This document shows positions 47,248-55,809 of a stretch of DNA of 64,000 nt, piece by piece. The notes beneath the pieces were generated by a model, which saw nothing but the letters and a program-made list of their open reading frames with translations, did not search any database and had not been told where the DNA came from. The translations under genes were made by a program, and so were the position numbers. Within the stretch, counting starts at the first letter, position 1. Each line of letters starts with the position of its first letter. Source of the stretch: Nocardia sp. NBC_01503. Lineage in GTDB: Bacteria; Actinomycetota; Actinomycetes; Mycobacteriales; Mycobacteriaceae. The stretch spans positions 3,410,001 through 3,474,000 of the forward strand of contig NZ_CP109596.1 in NCBI RefSeq assembly GCF_036327755.1. Direction: 5' to 3'.

Positions 47248-48414
47248 TCAGCGCAGGGTGGTGATTTCCGGATCCGCGCCGGGGCGATCGAGCGGGGTGT
47301 TCGGATCATCGCGCAGGAACTTGTCGAAGAGCGCCGCCACATAGCTGTCCGTCAGCGCGGCGGCACGCGGGGCGGCGATGGGGCCGAAGTAGGTCTCGGC
47401 GGCGGGTCGCACGGCATCGGGCACCAGCGACGGCATATCGGTGAAGTCGTAATGCGCCGAATTGCCCATGGTGAGTTGATGTTTCCAGCCGGTGCCGTGT
47501 GCGAAGAAGGCGTCGAGGGACGGATTCGCATCGCCCACCTCCTCGATCTGGCGGCTGGTCAGCACCAGCACCGGTCGATCGACACCCTCGACGGCGGCCC
47601 GGCCGAACTCCTCGTCCACCCCGATCTGACCGTCGAGATCGACCGCCGCATCTATGCGCCGGTCATCGTGCATGGCCTCGACAGCGGCGTAACCTCCGGA
47701 GGAATGGCCGACGATACCGACTCGGTCCAGATCCAGTGCGTCCGCGAGACCGACCGGCAGCCAACGGTTCTCGGCATCGGGATTGGTGCCGCCCGCCAGT
47801 CCGGTGAGCATGTCGAGTACGAACTCGATATCGAGCAGGCGGGCGGCGATGAACTTCTTGCGGATCGACGGCACGAAACCCTCGGGCATGGGGGCGGCCG
47901 TGGCCACGCGCCCGCCCGGGAACTCCACCGCCGGACCCTCATAGGTGTGATCCATGGCGACCACGATGTACCCGCGACTGGCGAGGTCCTCGGCCAGGCC
48001 GGTGCCCAGCAATCTGGACACTCCGGCCCCCGGGGTGTACAGCACCACCGGAAATCGGCCATCCGGGATCACGGGTGCGTCGGCGTACGAATTGGTCAGC
48101 AGCCCAGGCAATTCGATGCCGAGTTGCCGCTGAATCTCCGGAACCAGCACCGTGGAGACATAGTGCGCACGAGGGAACAGTTCGGTGGCCGTCGCGGGAT
48201 AGAACACCGAGACCATGAGCTCACGCGGGCGGGTCGGCCGGAAGGGATCGGGGCGGCCCGCGTCGACCAGATGCAGAGTCGTTGTGCCGACCTGGAATTG
48301 GCCGGTCGGCTGCGGGAGCATGGTCGCGCCCAGTGGTGCGGCGGTGGACAGGCCCGCGGCCGTGGTCAACAGCGCGGCAGAGGTGAGAGCTGCCGCGACG
48401 ATCTTGCCGATCAA
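47248..48414 (-). CDS. Secreted alpha/beta hydrolase, PAF-acetylhydrolase-like
   Basis: About 388 residues. A Sec signal peptide opens the protein (LIGKIVAAALTSAALLTTAA, then GLSTAAP with a likely signal peptidase I site). The nucleophile is in VGHSSGGYAAVEA; YVVVAMDHTYEG is typical of PAF-AH isoform II-like lipases. TTG 48414 is proposed because GGGGGATCG precedes it and the signal peptide begins there. A longer frame would run into the neighbouring DUF4184 gene. Confidence 0.8.
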   Translation of the reverse strand: MIGKIVAAALTSAALLTTAAGLSTAAPLGATMLPQPTGQFQVGTTTLHLVDAGRPDPFRPTRPRELMVSVFYPATATELFPRAHYVSTVLVPEIQRQLGIELPGLLTNSYADAPVIPDGRFPVVLYTPGAGVSRLLGTGLAEDLASRGYIVVAMDHTYEGPAVEFPGGRVATAAPMPEGFVPSIRKKFIAARLLDIEFVLDMLTGLAGGTNPDAENRWLPVGLADALDLDRVGIVGHSSGGYAAVEAMHDDRRIDAAVDLDGQIGVDEEFGRAAVEGVDRPVLVLTSRQIEEVGDANPSLDAFFAHGTGWKHQLTMGNSAHYDFTDMPSLVPDAVRPAAETYFGPIAAPRAAALTDSYVAALFDKFLRDDPNTPLDRPGADPEITTLR

Positions 48415-48497
48415 CGATCCCCCATTGATACCCGAAACGTATTGATTTGCAGCGTTTATGGACGCGGGGGTTACCTTAGCCTGCCCTGTGCGGGTTG

Positions 48498-49184
48498 TCA
48501 GCCGGAGCGCCGGCGGAGGCTGTTCGCCAGCGCCCATGCGATGAAAACAATGGCGGCACTTTGTATTGCGGCGACGAGCAGGTGTCGGACGCAGTCATAG
48601 AGGCTGACCTCGACAATCGGATCGGTACCGGCGATCAGTGCTCCGGCCGAGGCGGCGAGTACGAGCCCGCCGAGGACCCAGTTCCGTTGCGGCACCGGTG
48701 GACCGGGCTCCGCGCGGCGATACCGGCGCGCGCCGAACCAGCCCAGGACCAGCAGACCGCCGAGGGAGGAGAGATACCCGATCACGTTGTACACGCGATG
48801 CGGTCCCGCCACCGACTCGCGCATCAGTCCCCAATGTCGTACCGCCGCACCATCGGTATGGGTGAACGCGTCCCAGGCCAGATGTGTCAGCGCGCCGACC
48901 GCGATGGCCGCCGCCCCGCGCCACCAACTGGTTCTGGGCGGGGTAGCCGATTTGCCGAGCAGGGCCAGGGCCGGTCGGTGGAGTACGCATCCGAGCGCGA
49001 GTAGGGCCACTCCCAGCGCCAGATCGACCGGCAGTCCGAGCATCGAATGCGTCAGCTCACCGTTGACGCCCGTCGGCAGATAGTACGGAGTATCCGGTGC
49101 GATACTGCCCGCGACCAGGCCGGGAAGCCATAGCCTGCGGGCCAGCGGCAGCGCCGCGGCCGGGTGCGCGAGCGTGAACGGCAC
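48498..49184 (-). CDS. DUF4184 family membrane protein
   Basis: A 228-residue protein starting PFTLAHPAAALPLARR, the hallmark of DUF4184. It has conserved histidines (LTHSMLG, LTHLAWDAFTHTDG) and about five or six hydrophobic segments. The histidine pattern recalls membrane-bound metal-dependent hydrolases, but no function is established. GTG 49184 follows GGGGGAGA at good spacing. Confidence 0.87.
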   Translation of the reverse strand: MPFTLAHPAAALPLARRLWLPGLVAGSIAPDTPYYLPTGVNGELTHSMLGLPVDLALGVALLALGCVLHRPALALLGKSATPPRTSWWRGAAAIAVGALTHLAWDAFTHTDGAAVRHWGLMRESVAGPHRVYNVIGYLSSLGGLLVLGWFGARRYRRAEPGPPVPQRNWVLGGLVLAASAGALIAGTDPIVEVSLYDCVRHLLVAAIQSAAIVFIAWALANSLRRRSG

Positions 49185-49268
49185 GAAATCTCCCCCGAGC
49201 AAGTGGTCCTTCGATCTTGCGGCGAATTGGCTATTCAGCAATGCCACTGCGCGCGCAATGCTGGTCAT

Positions 49269-49958
49269 ATGACCGAGCAAGCGACCCGGACCCCATTGTC
49301 ACCCACGCCCCGTAGCGCGCTCACCCGCTCCAAGGAGCGGGGAGCCACCGACCGCGCCGAACTGGACGCGGTCCTCGATGCCGGACTCCTCTGCCACCTC
49401 GGCGTCGTTCTCGGCGGCAGCCCGGTCGTCATCCCCACCACCTACGGACGCGACGGCGACACCCTCTACCTGCACGGCTCCACCGGCGCGGGCAACCTGC
49501 GCGCCGCCATGACCGGTGCGGTCTCGGTGGCGGTCACCCACCTCGACGGTGTGGTCTACGCCCGCTCCGCCATGCACTTCTCGATGAACTATCGTTCGGC
49601 CGTAATCCACGCCAGGCCGGTGGAGCTCACCGATCCCGACGAGCGCATGCACGGCCTCCGGGTGATTGTGGAGCATGTGGCACCCGGGTCCTGGGATGCC
49701 GTTCGGTCGCCGAACAAGAAGGAGATGGCGGCCACCATGGTGCTCGCCCTCGACCTCACCGAAGCCTCGGTGAAGATGCGCACGGGCGGCCCGCGCGATG
49801 ACGAATCCGATATCGAAGCGGGCGGCACCTGGGCGGGTGTACTCCCGCTGCGTCAGATCTGGGATGCTCCCATCTCCTCCACTGACCTCGAATCGGGAGT
49901 CGAAGTGCCCGAACACGTTCGGGCGCGCTACTCGGAGACCGTGGTCGCGGGCGCCTGA
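49269..49958 (+). CDS. Pyridoxamine 5'-phosphate oxidase-like flavin split-barrel protein
   Basis: A 229-residue member of the FMN-binding split-barrel superfamily. Features: VVIPTTYGRDGDTLYLHGSTG, then SVAVTHLDGVVYARSAMHFS, then MNYRSAVIHA. These proteins bind flavin or heme and reduce various cofactors; true PNPOx activity is unlikely. ATG 49269 is the start. It is divergent from DUF4184 and converges on the acyltransferase across the second REP-like palindrome. Confidence 0.87.
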   Translation: MTEQATRTPLSPTPRSALTRSKERGATDRAELDAVLDAGLLCHLGVVLGGSPVVIPTTYGRDGDTLYLHGSTGAGNLRAAMTGAVSVAVTHLDGVVYARSAMHFSMNYRSAVIHARPVELTDPDERMHGLRVIVEHVAPGSWDAVRSPNKKEMAATMVLALDLTEASVKMRTGGPRDDESDIEAGGTWAGVLPLRQIWDAPISSTDLESGVEVPEHVRARYSETVVAGA

Positions 49959-49977
49959 TCGCCTGCCCGGCACCCCT

Positions 49978-50068
49978 CGTCATCCCGGTGCGCGTTTGGC
50001 CGGGATCCATCGAAGCTCGTTGGAGCACTGCGGGTGTGGATCCCGGCCGAGACCATGCCGGGATGACG
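49978..50068. repeat. REP-like palindrome, second copy, between convergent genes
   Basis: Outer ends CGTCATCCCGG and CCGGGATGACG, inner ends GGCCGGGATCCA and TGGATCCCGGCC. The same family as 32448-32521 but with a longer loop of about 26 bases. It again lies between two convergent stop codons and is a likely bidirectional terminator. Confidence 0.8.
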
Positions 50069-50076
50069 GGGTCGGG

Positions 50077-51312
50077 TTACCAGAACGTTCCACGCAATCC
50101 CAGGTCGGCCAATGCTTTCTCGGCGAGGGCGGATGGGGATTGCGCGACGTCGGGGTCGAGGCTTACCACGGAAAGGGTGTAGTTGTCGGCGATGCGGGTG
50201 AGGTATCCGGAGATTCTGGTGCGCGGCAGTTGATCCGGGCGCAGGCCGGGGTGGATGGCGCGCGCCGCGACCCCGGTGCACGGATGCGGTCCGAGCGAGA
50301 GCAGTGAGTCCGGCAGGGTTCCGATATTGGAGCACAGGATGTCTCGCTCGCCCGCGCCCTTGGCCAGGGCGGCGGCCCAGCGATCGGGGATGACCTGCAA
50401 AAGCTCCTCCGGAATGCCGCCGGGGCTGGTCATGCGATGTTCGTAGGCGGCGCGGGCCCTGCGGCGCAGGGTGGACGGGGTGTCGCTCCGGGTGATGGCT
50501 ATCTCCGTCATGGCCATGTCATTGTCGACGCGCGGTTCGTCGCGGGTATCGACCGGCAGGCTGGCGGCAATGGTCGATTCCTGGAATCCGCTGTCCCACA
50601 GCATATTCGCAATGAGTTGGACGAAGAGACTGTTGGCGGTGCCGTCATTGGCCACCGCCACCCGGTTCCACTCCAGTGCGGAGACCTGGATTATCGCGCT
50701 GCGGGTCACCGCGCCGGAGATTGTGTTGGTGGGCAGCATCTTTCGATCATCGGGTGGGACCGGTCGCGGTGGCAGTCCCCGGCGCAGGGCGCGCGCGGTG
50801 CCGCCGATCACGGTGGCCCATTGCTTGCGCGCGTCGGCCCAATCGGTATGTCCGGCAACGGATGCCGCCAAGGGGGTGCCGGTCAGCGCGTGATCGATGG
50901 CGAGGGTGAGCGCCCGGCCGTCCGCCAGGGCGTGCGAACAGGTCAGCGACATGACACAGCCGCCCTCGGCTAGTTCGGTCGCCGAGAGCCGCCAACCCGG
51001 TCCGATCTCCGGGTCGAGGTTTTCGCCCTGGGCATCGGCCCAATCCAGCAGTGCCGCAGTGGGAATCGCCCGATCGGTCACCGCCGCTGGATGTGCCCAC
51101 CCGGTGGCCTGCCAGCGTGGCCGGGCTCCGGGGACCCGGGTGCGCACCACGCGCCGCCCCAGCGGACCCACCCGCAGGGCTTCGTGAATCCGGTCCAGTA
51201 GTTCCCGATCGACCGGATCGGCGGTACGCCAGAGCCCCTGCAACGCGATCGGGGTACCCATACCCCGATGCGCGCGCAGGAACATTTCGTCCACCACGCT
51301 CAGCCGATTCAT
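50077..51312 (-). CDS. Stand-alone condensation/WES-like acyltransferase-fold protein
   Basis: A 411-residue protein. CSHALADGRALTLAIDHAL looks like the active-site region (HxxxDG) of the CoA-dependent acyltransferase superfamily that includes NRPS condensation domains, PapA and wax ester synthases. The start MNRLSVVDEMFLRAHRGMG resembles the WES/PapA N-terminus. It has one histidine and a shortened motif. The substrate is unknown, and it lies 29 kb from the NRPS, so a link is speculative. Confidence 0.68.
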   Translation of the reverse strand: MNRLSVVDEMFLRAHRGMGTPIALQGLWRTADPVDRELLDRIHEALRVGPLGRRVVRTRVPGARPRWQATGWAHPAAVTDRAIPTAALLDWADAQGENLDPEIGPGWRLSATELAEGGCVMSLTCSHALADGRALTLAIDHALTGTPLAASVAGHTDWADARKQWATVIGGTARALRRGLPPRPVPPDDRKMLPTNTISGAVTRSAIIQVSALEWNRVAVANDGTANSLFVQLIANMLWDSGFQESTIAASLPVDTRDEPRVDNDMAMTEIAITRSDTPSTLRRRARAAYEHRMTSPGGIPEELLQVIPDRWAAALAKGAGERDILCSNIGTLPDSLLSLGPHPCTGVAARAIHPGLRPDQLPRTRISGYLTRIADNYTLSVVSLDPDVAQSPSALAEKALADLGLRGTFW

Positions 51313-51367
51313 CGCACGGCAGCGTACCGGCCCGGGCTGTGAACCCGTGCGGTCGGCGGGCCAGGGG

Positions 51368-52141
51368 TCAGCTGGGCTGGCCGTGGCGGCCCGCGCCGGA
51401 GGCGAAGCGCTGGGCGCCGTCCAGTGCGCCGTCGGCGAGCGCCTTCAATCCGTGGTGCAGTTCATTGGTGATGGCGGTGGGCTCGTCGAGGCCGTCCTGC
51501 TCCAGTACGGACATGCGGTCCGAGCGCAGGCAGGTCTGCGGCAGTGCGGCCAATTGGCGGGCGAGTTCCTCTGCGGCGCGGCGGGATTCGCCGTTCGGGA
51601 CCACCCGGGTGATCAGGCCGATCTGGAGCGCTTCGGCGGCGTCGACGGCCCGGCCGGTGAGAATCAGGTCCATGGCGCGCCCGGTGCCGATAAGGCGGGG
51701 CAGGCGCACGGTGCCGCCGTCGATGAGCGGTACTCCCCAGCGGCGGCAGAAGACGCCGAAGGTGCTGTCCTGCTCCGCGATTCGCAGATCGCACCAGAGT
51801 GCGAGCTCGAGTCCGCCCGCCACCGCGTAGCCGGAGACGGCCGCGATCACCGGCTTGGACAGGATCATCCGGGTGGGCCCCATCGGGCCGTCGCCGTCCT
51901 CGGTGACCTGGTTGGCGCGTTCGGTGCCGAGGCCCTTGAGGTCCGCGCCCGCGCAGAAGGTGCCGCCGTCGCCCCAGAGCACGGCGACCGCCGCATCGGG
52001 GTCGGCGTCGAAGTCGCGGAAGGCATCGGCCAGGGCGCGGGCGGTGGGTCCGTCGACCGCGTTGCGCGCCTCGGGGCGATGCAGGATCACGGTGGTCACG
52101 GGGCCATTGCGTTCGACTCGTACGCTCACGGGCTCGACCAT
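51368..52141 (-). CDS. Enoyl-CoA hydratase/isomerase (crotonase) family protein
   Basis: A 257-residue crotonase fold. The oxyanion-hole segments are FCAGADLKG and YAVAGGLELALWCDLRIAE-like, with the first catalytic glutamate in GGLEL. The second glutamate of true hydratases seems replaced: the segment reads CRRWGVPLIDGG. So it may be an isomerase, hydrolase or other crotonase. It is divergent from a TetR gene with a palindrome in the gap. Confidence 0.9.
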   Translation of the reverse strand: MVEPVSVRVERNGPVTTVILHRPEARNAVDGPTARALADAFRDFDADPDAAVAVLWGDGGTFCAGADLKGLGTERANQVTEDGDGPMGPTRMILSKPVIAAVSGYAVAGGLELALWCDLRIAEQDSTFGVFCRRWGVPLIDGGTVRLPRLIGTGRAMDLILTGRAVDAAEALQIGLITRVVPNGESRRAAEELARQLAALPQTCLRSDRMSVLEQDGLDEPTAITNELHHGLKALADGALDGAQRFASGAGRHGQPS

Positions 52142-52182
52142 ACGCCGTAAATCGGGGCGGACAAGGGCCTTGCGCGAAGAAA

Positions 52183-52197
52183 TGAATCAATGGTTCA
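52183..52197. promoter_or_regulatory. Palindrome between crotonase and TetR genes
   Basis: TGAATCA-A-TGGTTCA has one mismatch between its arms and lies eight bases before the GTG of the TetR gene. This is a likely site for autoregulation and control of the divergent crotonase gene. Confidence 0.5.
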
Positions 52198-52205
52198 CTT
52201 CTTGC

Positions 52206-52859
52206 GTGGCCTACCGCAGAACCCCCGCCGTACAGGCCCGCCTCGATGCCCAGGCCGGCTCGATCGTGCGGGCCGCCATGGCCGTGCTCTCCCGCGACGG
52301 GTATGCCGGGCTCTCCATGGCGGCGGTCGCCGCCGAGGCGGGTGTGGCCACCGGCACCGTCTACAAAACCTTCAGCGGCAAGGCCGAATTGGTCACCGCG
52401 GTCTTCCGTGAGGTTGTCACCCGCGAGGTGGCGGCGGTCGCCGCCGCCGGTGACTCCGACTCCGCGCGACTCGGCGACACCCCGGCCGTAACCGACTCGG
52501 CCGAAGGGCCCAAGAGCGCCCGTGAGCGCGTTACCGCGGCGGTGGAGACCTTCGCCGGGCGCGCGCTCAAGAACCCGAAACTGGCCTATGTACTGCTCGC
52601 CGAGCCGGTGGACACCGCCGTCGACGCCGAGCGGCTGCGCTTCCGGCGCGCCTTCGCGGAGATCTACGAGACCGCGATCGCCGATGGGGTGGCCAGTGGG
52701 CAACTGCCGCCGCAGGATCCGCGCACCAGCGCCACCGCACTGGTCGGCGCCATCGGCGAGGTGCTGGTCGGCCCGCTCGCCGAACAGTTGGAGAGTGAAT
52801 CGGTGGTGCCCGAACTCGTCGCCTTCGCGCTGCGCGCGCTCGGCGTGCCTCAGGAATAA
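52206..52859 (+). CDS. TetR-family regulator of lipid-metabolism genes
   Basis: A 217-residue protein; the HTH lies at about residues 20-65 (AAMAVLSRDGYAGLSMAAV, then AGVATGTVYKTFSGKAEL). GTG 52206 is preferred because the palindrome at 52183 covers the upstream ATG 52182. Position between crotonase and acyl-CoA dehydrogenase genes suggests an acyl-CoA-responsive repressor (inference). Eleven bases separate it from the downstream dehydrogenase. Confidence 0.9.
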   Translation: MAYRRTPAVQARLDAQAGSIVRAAMAVLSRDGYAGLSMAAVAAEAGVATGTVYKTFSGKAELVTAVFREVVTREVAAVAAAGDSDSARLGDTPAVTDSAEGPKSARERVTAAVETFAGRALKNPKLAYVLLAEPVDTAVDAERLRFRRAFAEIYETAIADGVASGQLPPQDPRTSATALVGAIGEVLVGPLAEQLESESVVPELVAFALRALGVPQE

Positions 52860-52870
52860 GGAGTCCCCGC

Positions 52871-54496
52871 ATGCATACCCATGATGTGTTCAATCAGGTC
52901 CCGGATATCGTGCCGTTCGACAATTCGCGCAACCCCGCGCTCATCGAGGGGCTGCATCGTGAGGGCGCGGGCTGGGCCGAGGCCGAGGTGCGTGAACTCG
53001 GTGCGCTCGCAGGCGGTTTCGAGGCGCAGGAGTGGGGGCGGCTGGCCAACGCGTACCCGCCGGTGCTGCACACCCACGACCGTTTCGGCAATCGGGTGGA
53101 CGAGGTGGAGTTCCACCCGCACTGGCACGATCTGATGAATGTCGCTGTGACACATGGCCTGCACGGTTCACCGTGGCAGGATGAGCGCTCGGGCGCGCAT
53201 GTGGCGCGTGCGGCCAAGTTCTACACCTGGGGTCTGGCCGATGCCGGGCATATGTGCCCGATCTCCATGACCTACGCGGTGGTGCCCGCGCTGCGGCACA
53301 ATCCGGAATTGTCCGCCCGGTTCGAGCCGCTGCTCGCCTCGCGGGTCTATGACTACGGCTTGCGCGAGCCTTCGGCCAAGGCCGGTCTCATCGCCGGAAT
53401 GTCGATGACCGAGAAGCAGGGCGGTTCGGATGTCCGCGCCAATACCACCACCGCCACACCACTTTCCGACGGCACGTACCGGATCGTCGGGCACAAGTGG
53501 TTCACCTCGGCGCCCATGTCGGATATGTTCCTGACCCTGGCGCAGGCCCCCGGCGGCCTCTCCTGCTTCCTGCTGCCGCGGGTACTGCCGGATGGTTCGC
53601 GCAATACCCTGCGGCTGCAACGACTCAAGGACAAGCTGGGCAATAAGTCCAACGCCTCCTCCGAGATCGAGTACGAGAACGCCATCGGCTGGTTGGTCGG
53701 CGCGGAGGGCGCGGGCGTGAAGACCATTATCGAAATGGTCAATATGACGCGCCTGGACTGTGTGATCGGTTCGGCCACCGGTATGCGCGCGGGCGTCATC
53801 CACGCCGTGCACCACGCCCGGCATCGAAAGGCGTTCGGGGCCAACCTGATCGACCAGCCCGCCATGCGCAATGTGCTCGCCGATCTGATCGTCGAATCCG
53901 ATGCCGCCACCACCGTCATGATGCGCCTGGCCGGTGCCACCGATCGCGCCGCCGCCGGTGACGAATCCGAGGCGGCGTTCCGGCGCATGGCCCTGGCCAT
54001 CACCAAGTACTGGGTGTGCAAGCGCGCACCCGCGCACGCCGCCGAAGCCCTGGAATGCCTGGGCGGCAACGGTTATGTCGAGGAGTCCGGTCTCCCGAGG
54101 CTGTACCGCGAGGCCCCGCTCATGTCGATCTGGGAGGGTTCGGGCAATGTGGCGGCCCTGGACGCGTTGCGCGCCATGGCCCGTCAGCCCGAGACCGTGC
54201 AGGCGTACTTCGACGAGGTCGCGCTGGCACGCGGTGCGAACGCGGCCCTGGACACCGCCATCGACCGAATCGGTAAGGAGCTCACCGATCTCAGCGATAT
54301 CGAGTACCGCGCCCGCCGTGTGGTCGAGCTGATGGCGCTGGTGCTCCAGGGTTCGCAGCTGGTGCGATACGGCCACCCGGCGGTCGCGGATGCCTTCTGC
54401 GCCACCCGATTCGGCGGTGACTGGGGTATCGCCTTCGGCACCCTGCCGACCGGTGTGGACACCGAGGCCATCCTGGAGCGCGGCTTCGTGGCCTGA
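52871..54496 (+). CDS. AidB-like acyl-CoA dehydrogenase
   Basis: A 541-residue flavoprotein, the AidB length rather than the usual 380-400. Features: GMSMTEKQGGSDVRANTT near residue 178, WFTSAPMSDMFL, and LECLGGNGYVEESGLPRLYREAPL near the end. AidB proteins are tied to alkylation damage response but also resemble isovaleryl-CoA dehydrogenases; the substrate is unknown. AAGGAG precedes the ATG. Probably co-transcribed with the TetR gene. Confidence 0.93.
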   Translation: MHTHDVFNQVPDIVPFDNSRNPALIEGLHREGAGWAEAEVRELGALAGGFEAQEWGRLANAYPPVLHTHDRFGNRVDEVEFHPHWHDLMNVAVTHGLHGSPWQDERSGAHVARAAKFYTWGLADAGHMCPISMTYAVVPALRHNPELSARFEPLLASRVYDYGLREPSAKAGLIAGMSMTEKQGGSDVRANTTTATPLSDGTYRIVGHKWFTSAPMSDMFLTLAQAPGGLSCFLLPRVLPDGSRNTLRLQRLKDKLGNKSNASSEIEYENAIGWLVGAEGAGVKTIIEMVNMTRLDCVIGSATGMRAGVIHAVHHARHRKAFGANLIDQPAMRNVLADLIVESDAATTVMMRLAGATDRAAAGDESEAAFRRMALAITKYWVCKRAPAHAAEALECLGGNGYVEESGLPRLYREAPLMSIWEGSGNVAALDALRAMARQPETVQAYFDEVALARGANAALDTAIDRIGKELTDLSDIEYRARRVVELMALVLQGSQLVRYGHPAVADAFCATRFGGDWGIAFGTLPTGVDTEAILERGFVA

Positions 54497-54587
54497 CCGT
54501 ATTTGTCGAACTGCACCTGGCGGGTCCTTCTGGAACGTGTTCTACTCCAAGGGTATTCGTTCGAGAACCAGTAGGGGGTAGTTGGCG

Positions 54588-55673
54588 GTGGGTGCGGTGC
54601 GCGGGCCACTGGACGGGATTCGGGTCGTCGAATTGGCGAGTATCGGACCAGGTCCACACGCCGGAATGATGCTGGCCGATCTGGGCGCGGAGGTGGTGCG
54701 GGTGCAGCGCCCGGGCGACCGGGCCGGGATCGGCCCCATGCGGGCGCAGATGCGCGGCCGCACCTTCGTGGCGGCCGATTTCAAGGATCCGGCGGCCGTG
54801 GCCGAGGTGCTCGCACTCATCGAGAAGGCCGACGTGCTGATCGAGGGCTTCCGGCCGGGCGTGGCCGAACGGCTCGGGCTCGGACCGGACGAGGTGCTCG
54901 CCCGAAACCCGCGAATCGTCTACGGCCGCATGACCGGATGGGGTCAGCGGGGTCCGCGCTCGGACCGGGCCGGGCACGATATCAACTACATCGGGCTCAC
55001 CGGCGCACTGCACGGTATCGGCCGCAAGGGTGAGCGGCCGGTGCCGCCGATCAACCTGCTCGGTGACTACGGCGGCGGATCGGTCTTCCTGGTGCTCGGC
55101 GTGCTGTCGGCCCTGCTGGAGCGGCAGCGCTCCGGACAGGGGCAGGTGGTGGACGCCGCCATGGTGGACGGCGTTCTCACACTGGCACATTCGATCATCA
55201 GCCTGCATCAGGGCGGGGTCTGGTCCGATGAGCGCGGCAGCAATCTGCTCGATACCGGAATGGCCTGGTACGACACCTACGCCACCGCCGACGGTAGGTA
55301 TATGGCGGTCGGCGCGTTCGAACCGCAGTTCTACGCCGAACTGCTGCGGGTGCTCGAACTGGATCCGGAATCGCTTCCGCAGCAGATGGATCCGGCCGGA
55401 CAGGAGGTGCTGCGCAAGGTCTTCACCGATAAGTTCGCCACCAGGACGCAGGATCGATGGTGTGAACTCTTCGATGATGTGGATGCCTGCGTGACCCCCG
55501 TGCGCAGTTGGTCCGAGGCGGCACGGGACGAGCACCTGCGCGCCCGCGGCTCCATGGTCGACATCGACGGCATTCGGCAACCCGCACCCGCACCGCGCTT
55601 CTCGCGCACGCCCGCGGCCGTTCCGGAACCCGCGCCCGCCGAACTCACCCCGATCACCGAGATCTGGAAGTAG
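54588..55673 (+). CDS. mcr: CaiB/BaiF CoA-transferase, alpha-methylacyl-CoA racemase type
   Basis: About 361 residues. The start GPLDGIRVVELASIGPGPHA and the catalytic pair, histidine in GHDINYIG and aspartate in NLLGDYGGG, are those of alpha-methylacyl-CoA racemases. It interconverts R and S 2-methylacyl-CoA in branched fatty acid or sterol side-chain breakdown. GTG 54588 sits nine bases after AGGGGG; TTG 54582 is too close. It follows the dehydrogenase on the same strand after 91 bases. Confidence 0.9.
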   Translation: MGAVRGPLDGIRVVELASIGPGPHAGMMLADLGAEVVRVQRPGDRAGIGPMRAQMRGRTFVAADFKDPAAVAEVLALIEKADVLIEGFRPGVAERLGLGPDEVLARNPRIVYGRMTGWGQRGPRSDRAGHDINYIGLTGALHGIGRKGERPVPPINLLGDYGGGSVFLVLGVLSALLERQRSGQGQVVDAAMVDGVLTLAHSIISLHQGGVWSDERGSNLLDTGMAWYDTYATADGRYMAVGAFEPQFYAELLRVLELDPESLPQQMDPAGQEVLRKVFTDKFATRTQDRWCELFDDVDACVTPVRSWSEAARDEHLRARGSMVDIDGIRQPAPAPRFSRTPAAVPEPAPAELTPITEIWK

Positions 55674-55680
55674 CGAGCAC

Positions 55681-55706
55681 GGGGCGCGGGCGACACCGTC
55701 CGCCCC
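55681..55706 (+). terminator. Possible hairpin after the racemase gene
   Basis: GGGGCG (55681-55686) and CGCCCC (55701-55706) can pair in the 136-base gap after the racemase; an alternative pairing uses GGGCG at 55688. Weak, with no T-tract. Confidence 0.3.
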
Positions 55707-55809
55707 TCGGGCACGGGATCGCGGTCCGTCCGCGCCCGATACGTGACCCGCCCCCGATGCGACCAAGCCCACGCTTCCCGGCGGACGCCAGCGGTTATAG
55801 CGTCGGGGC

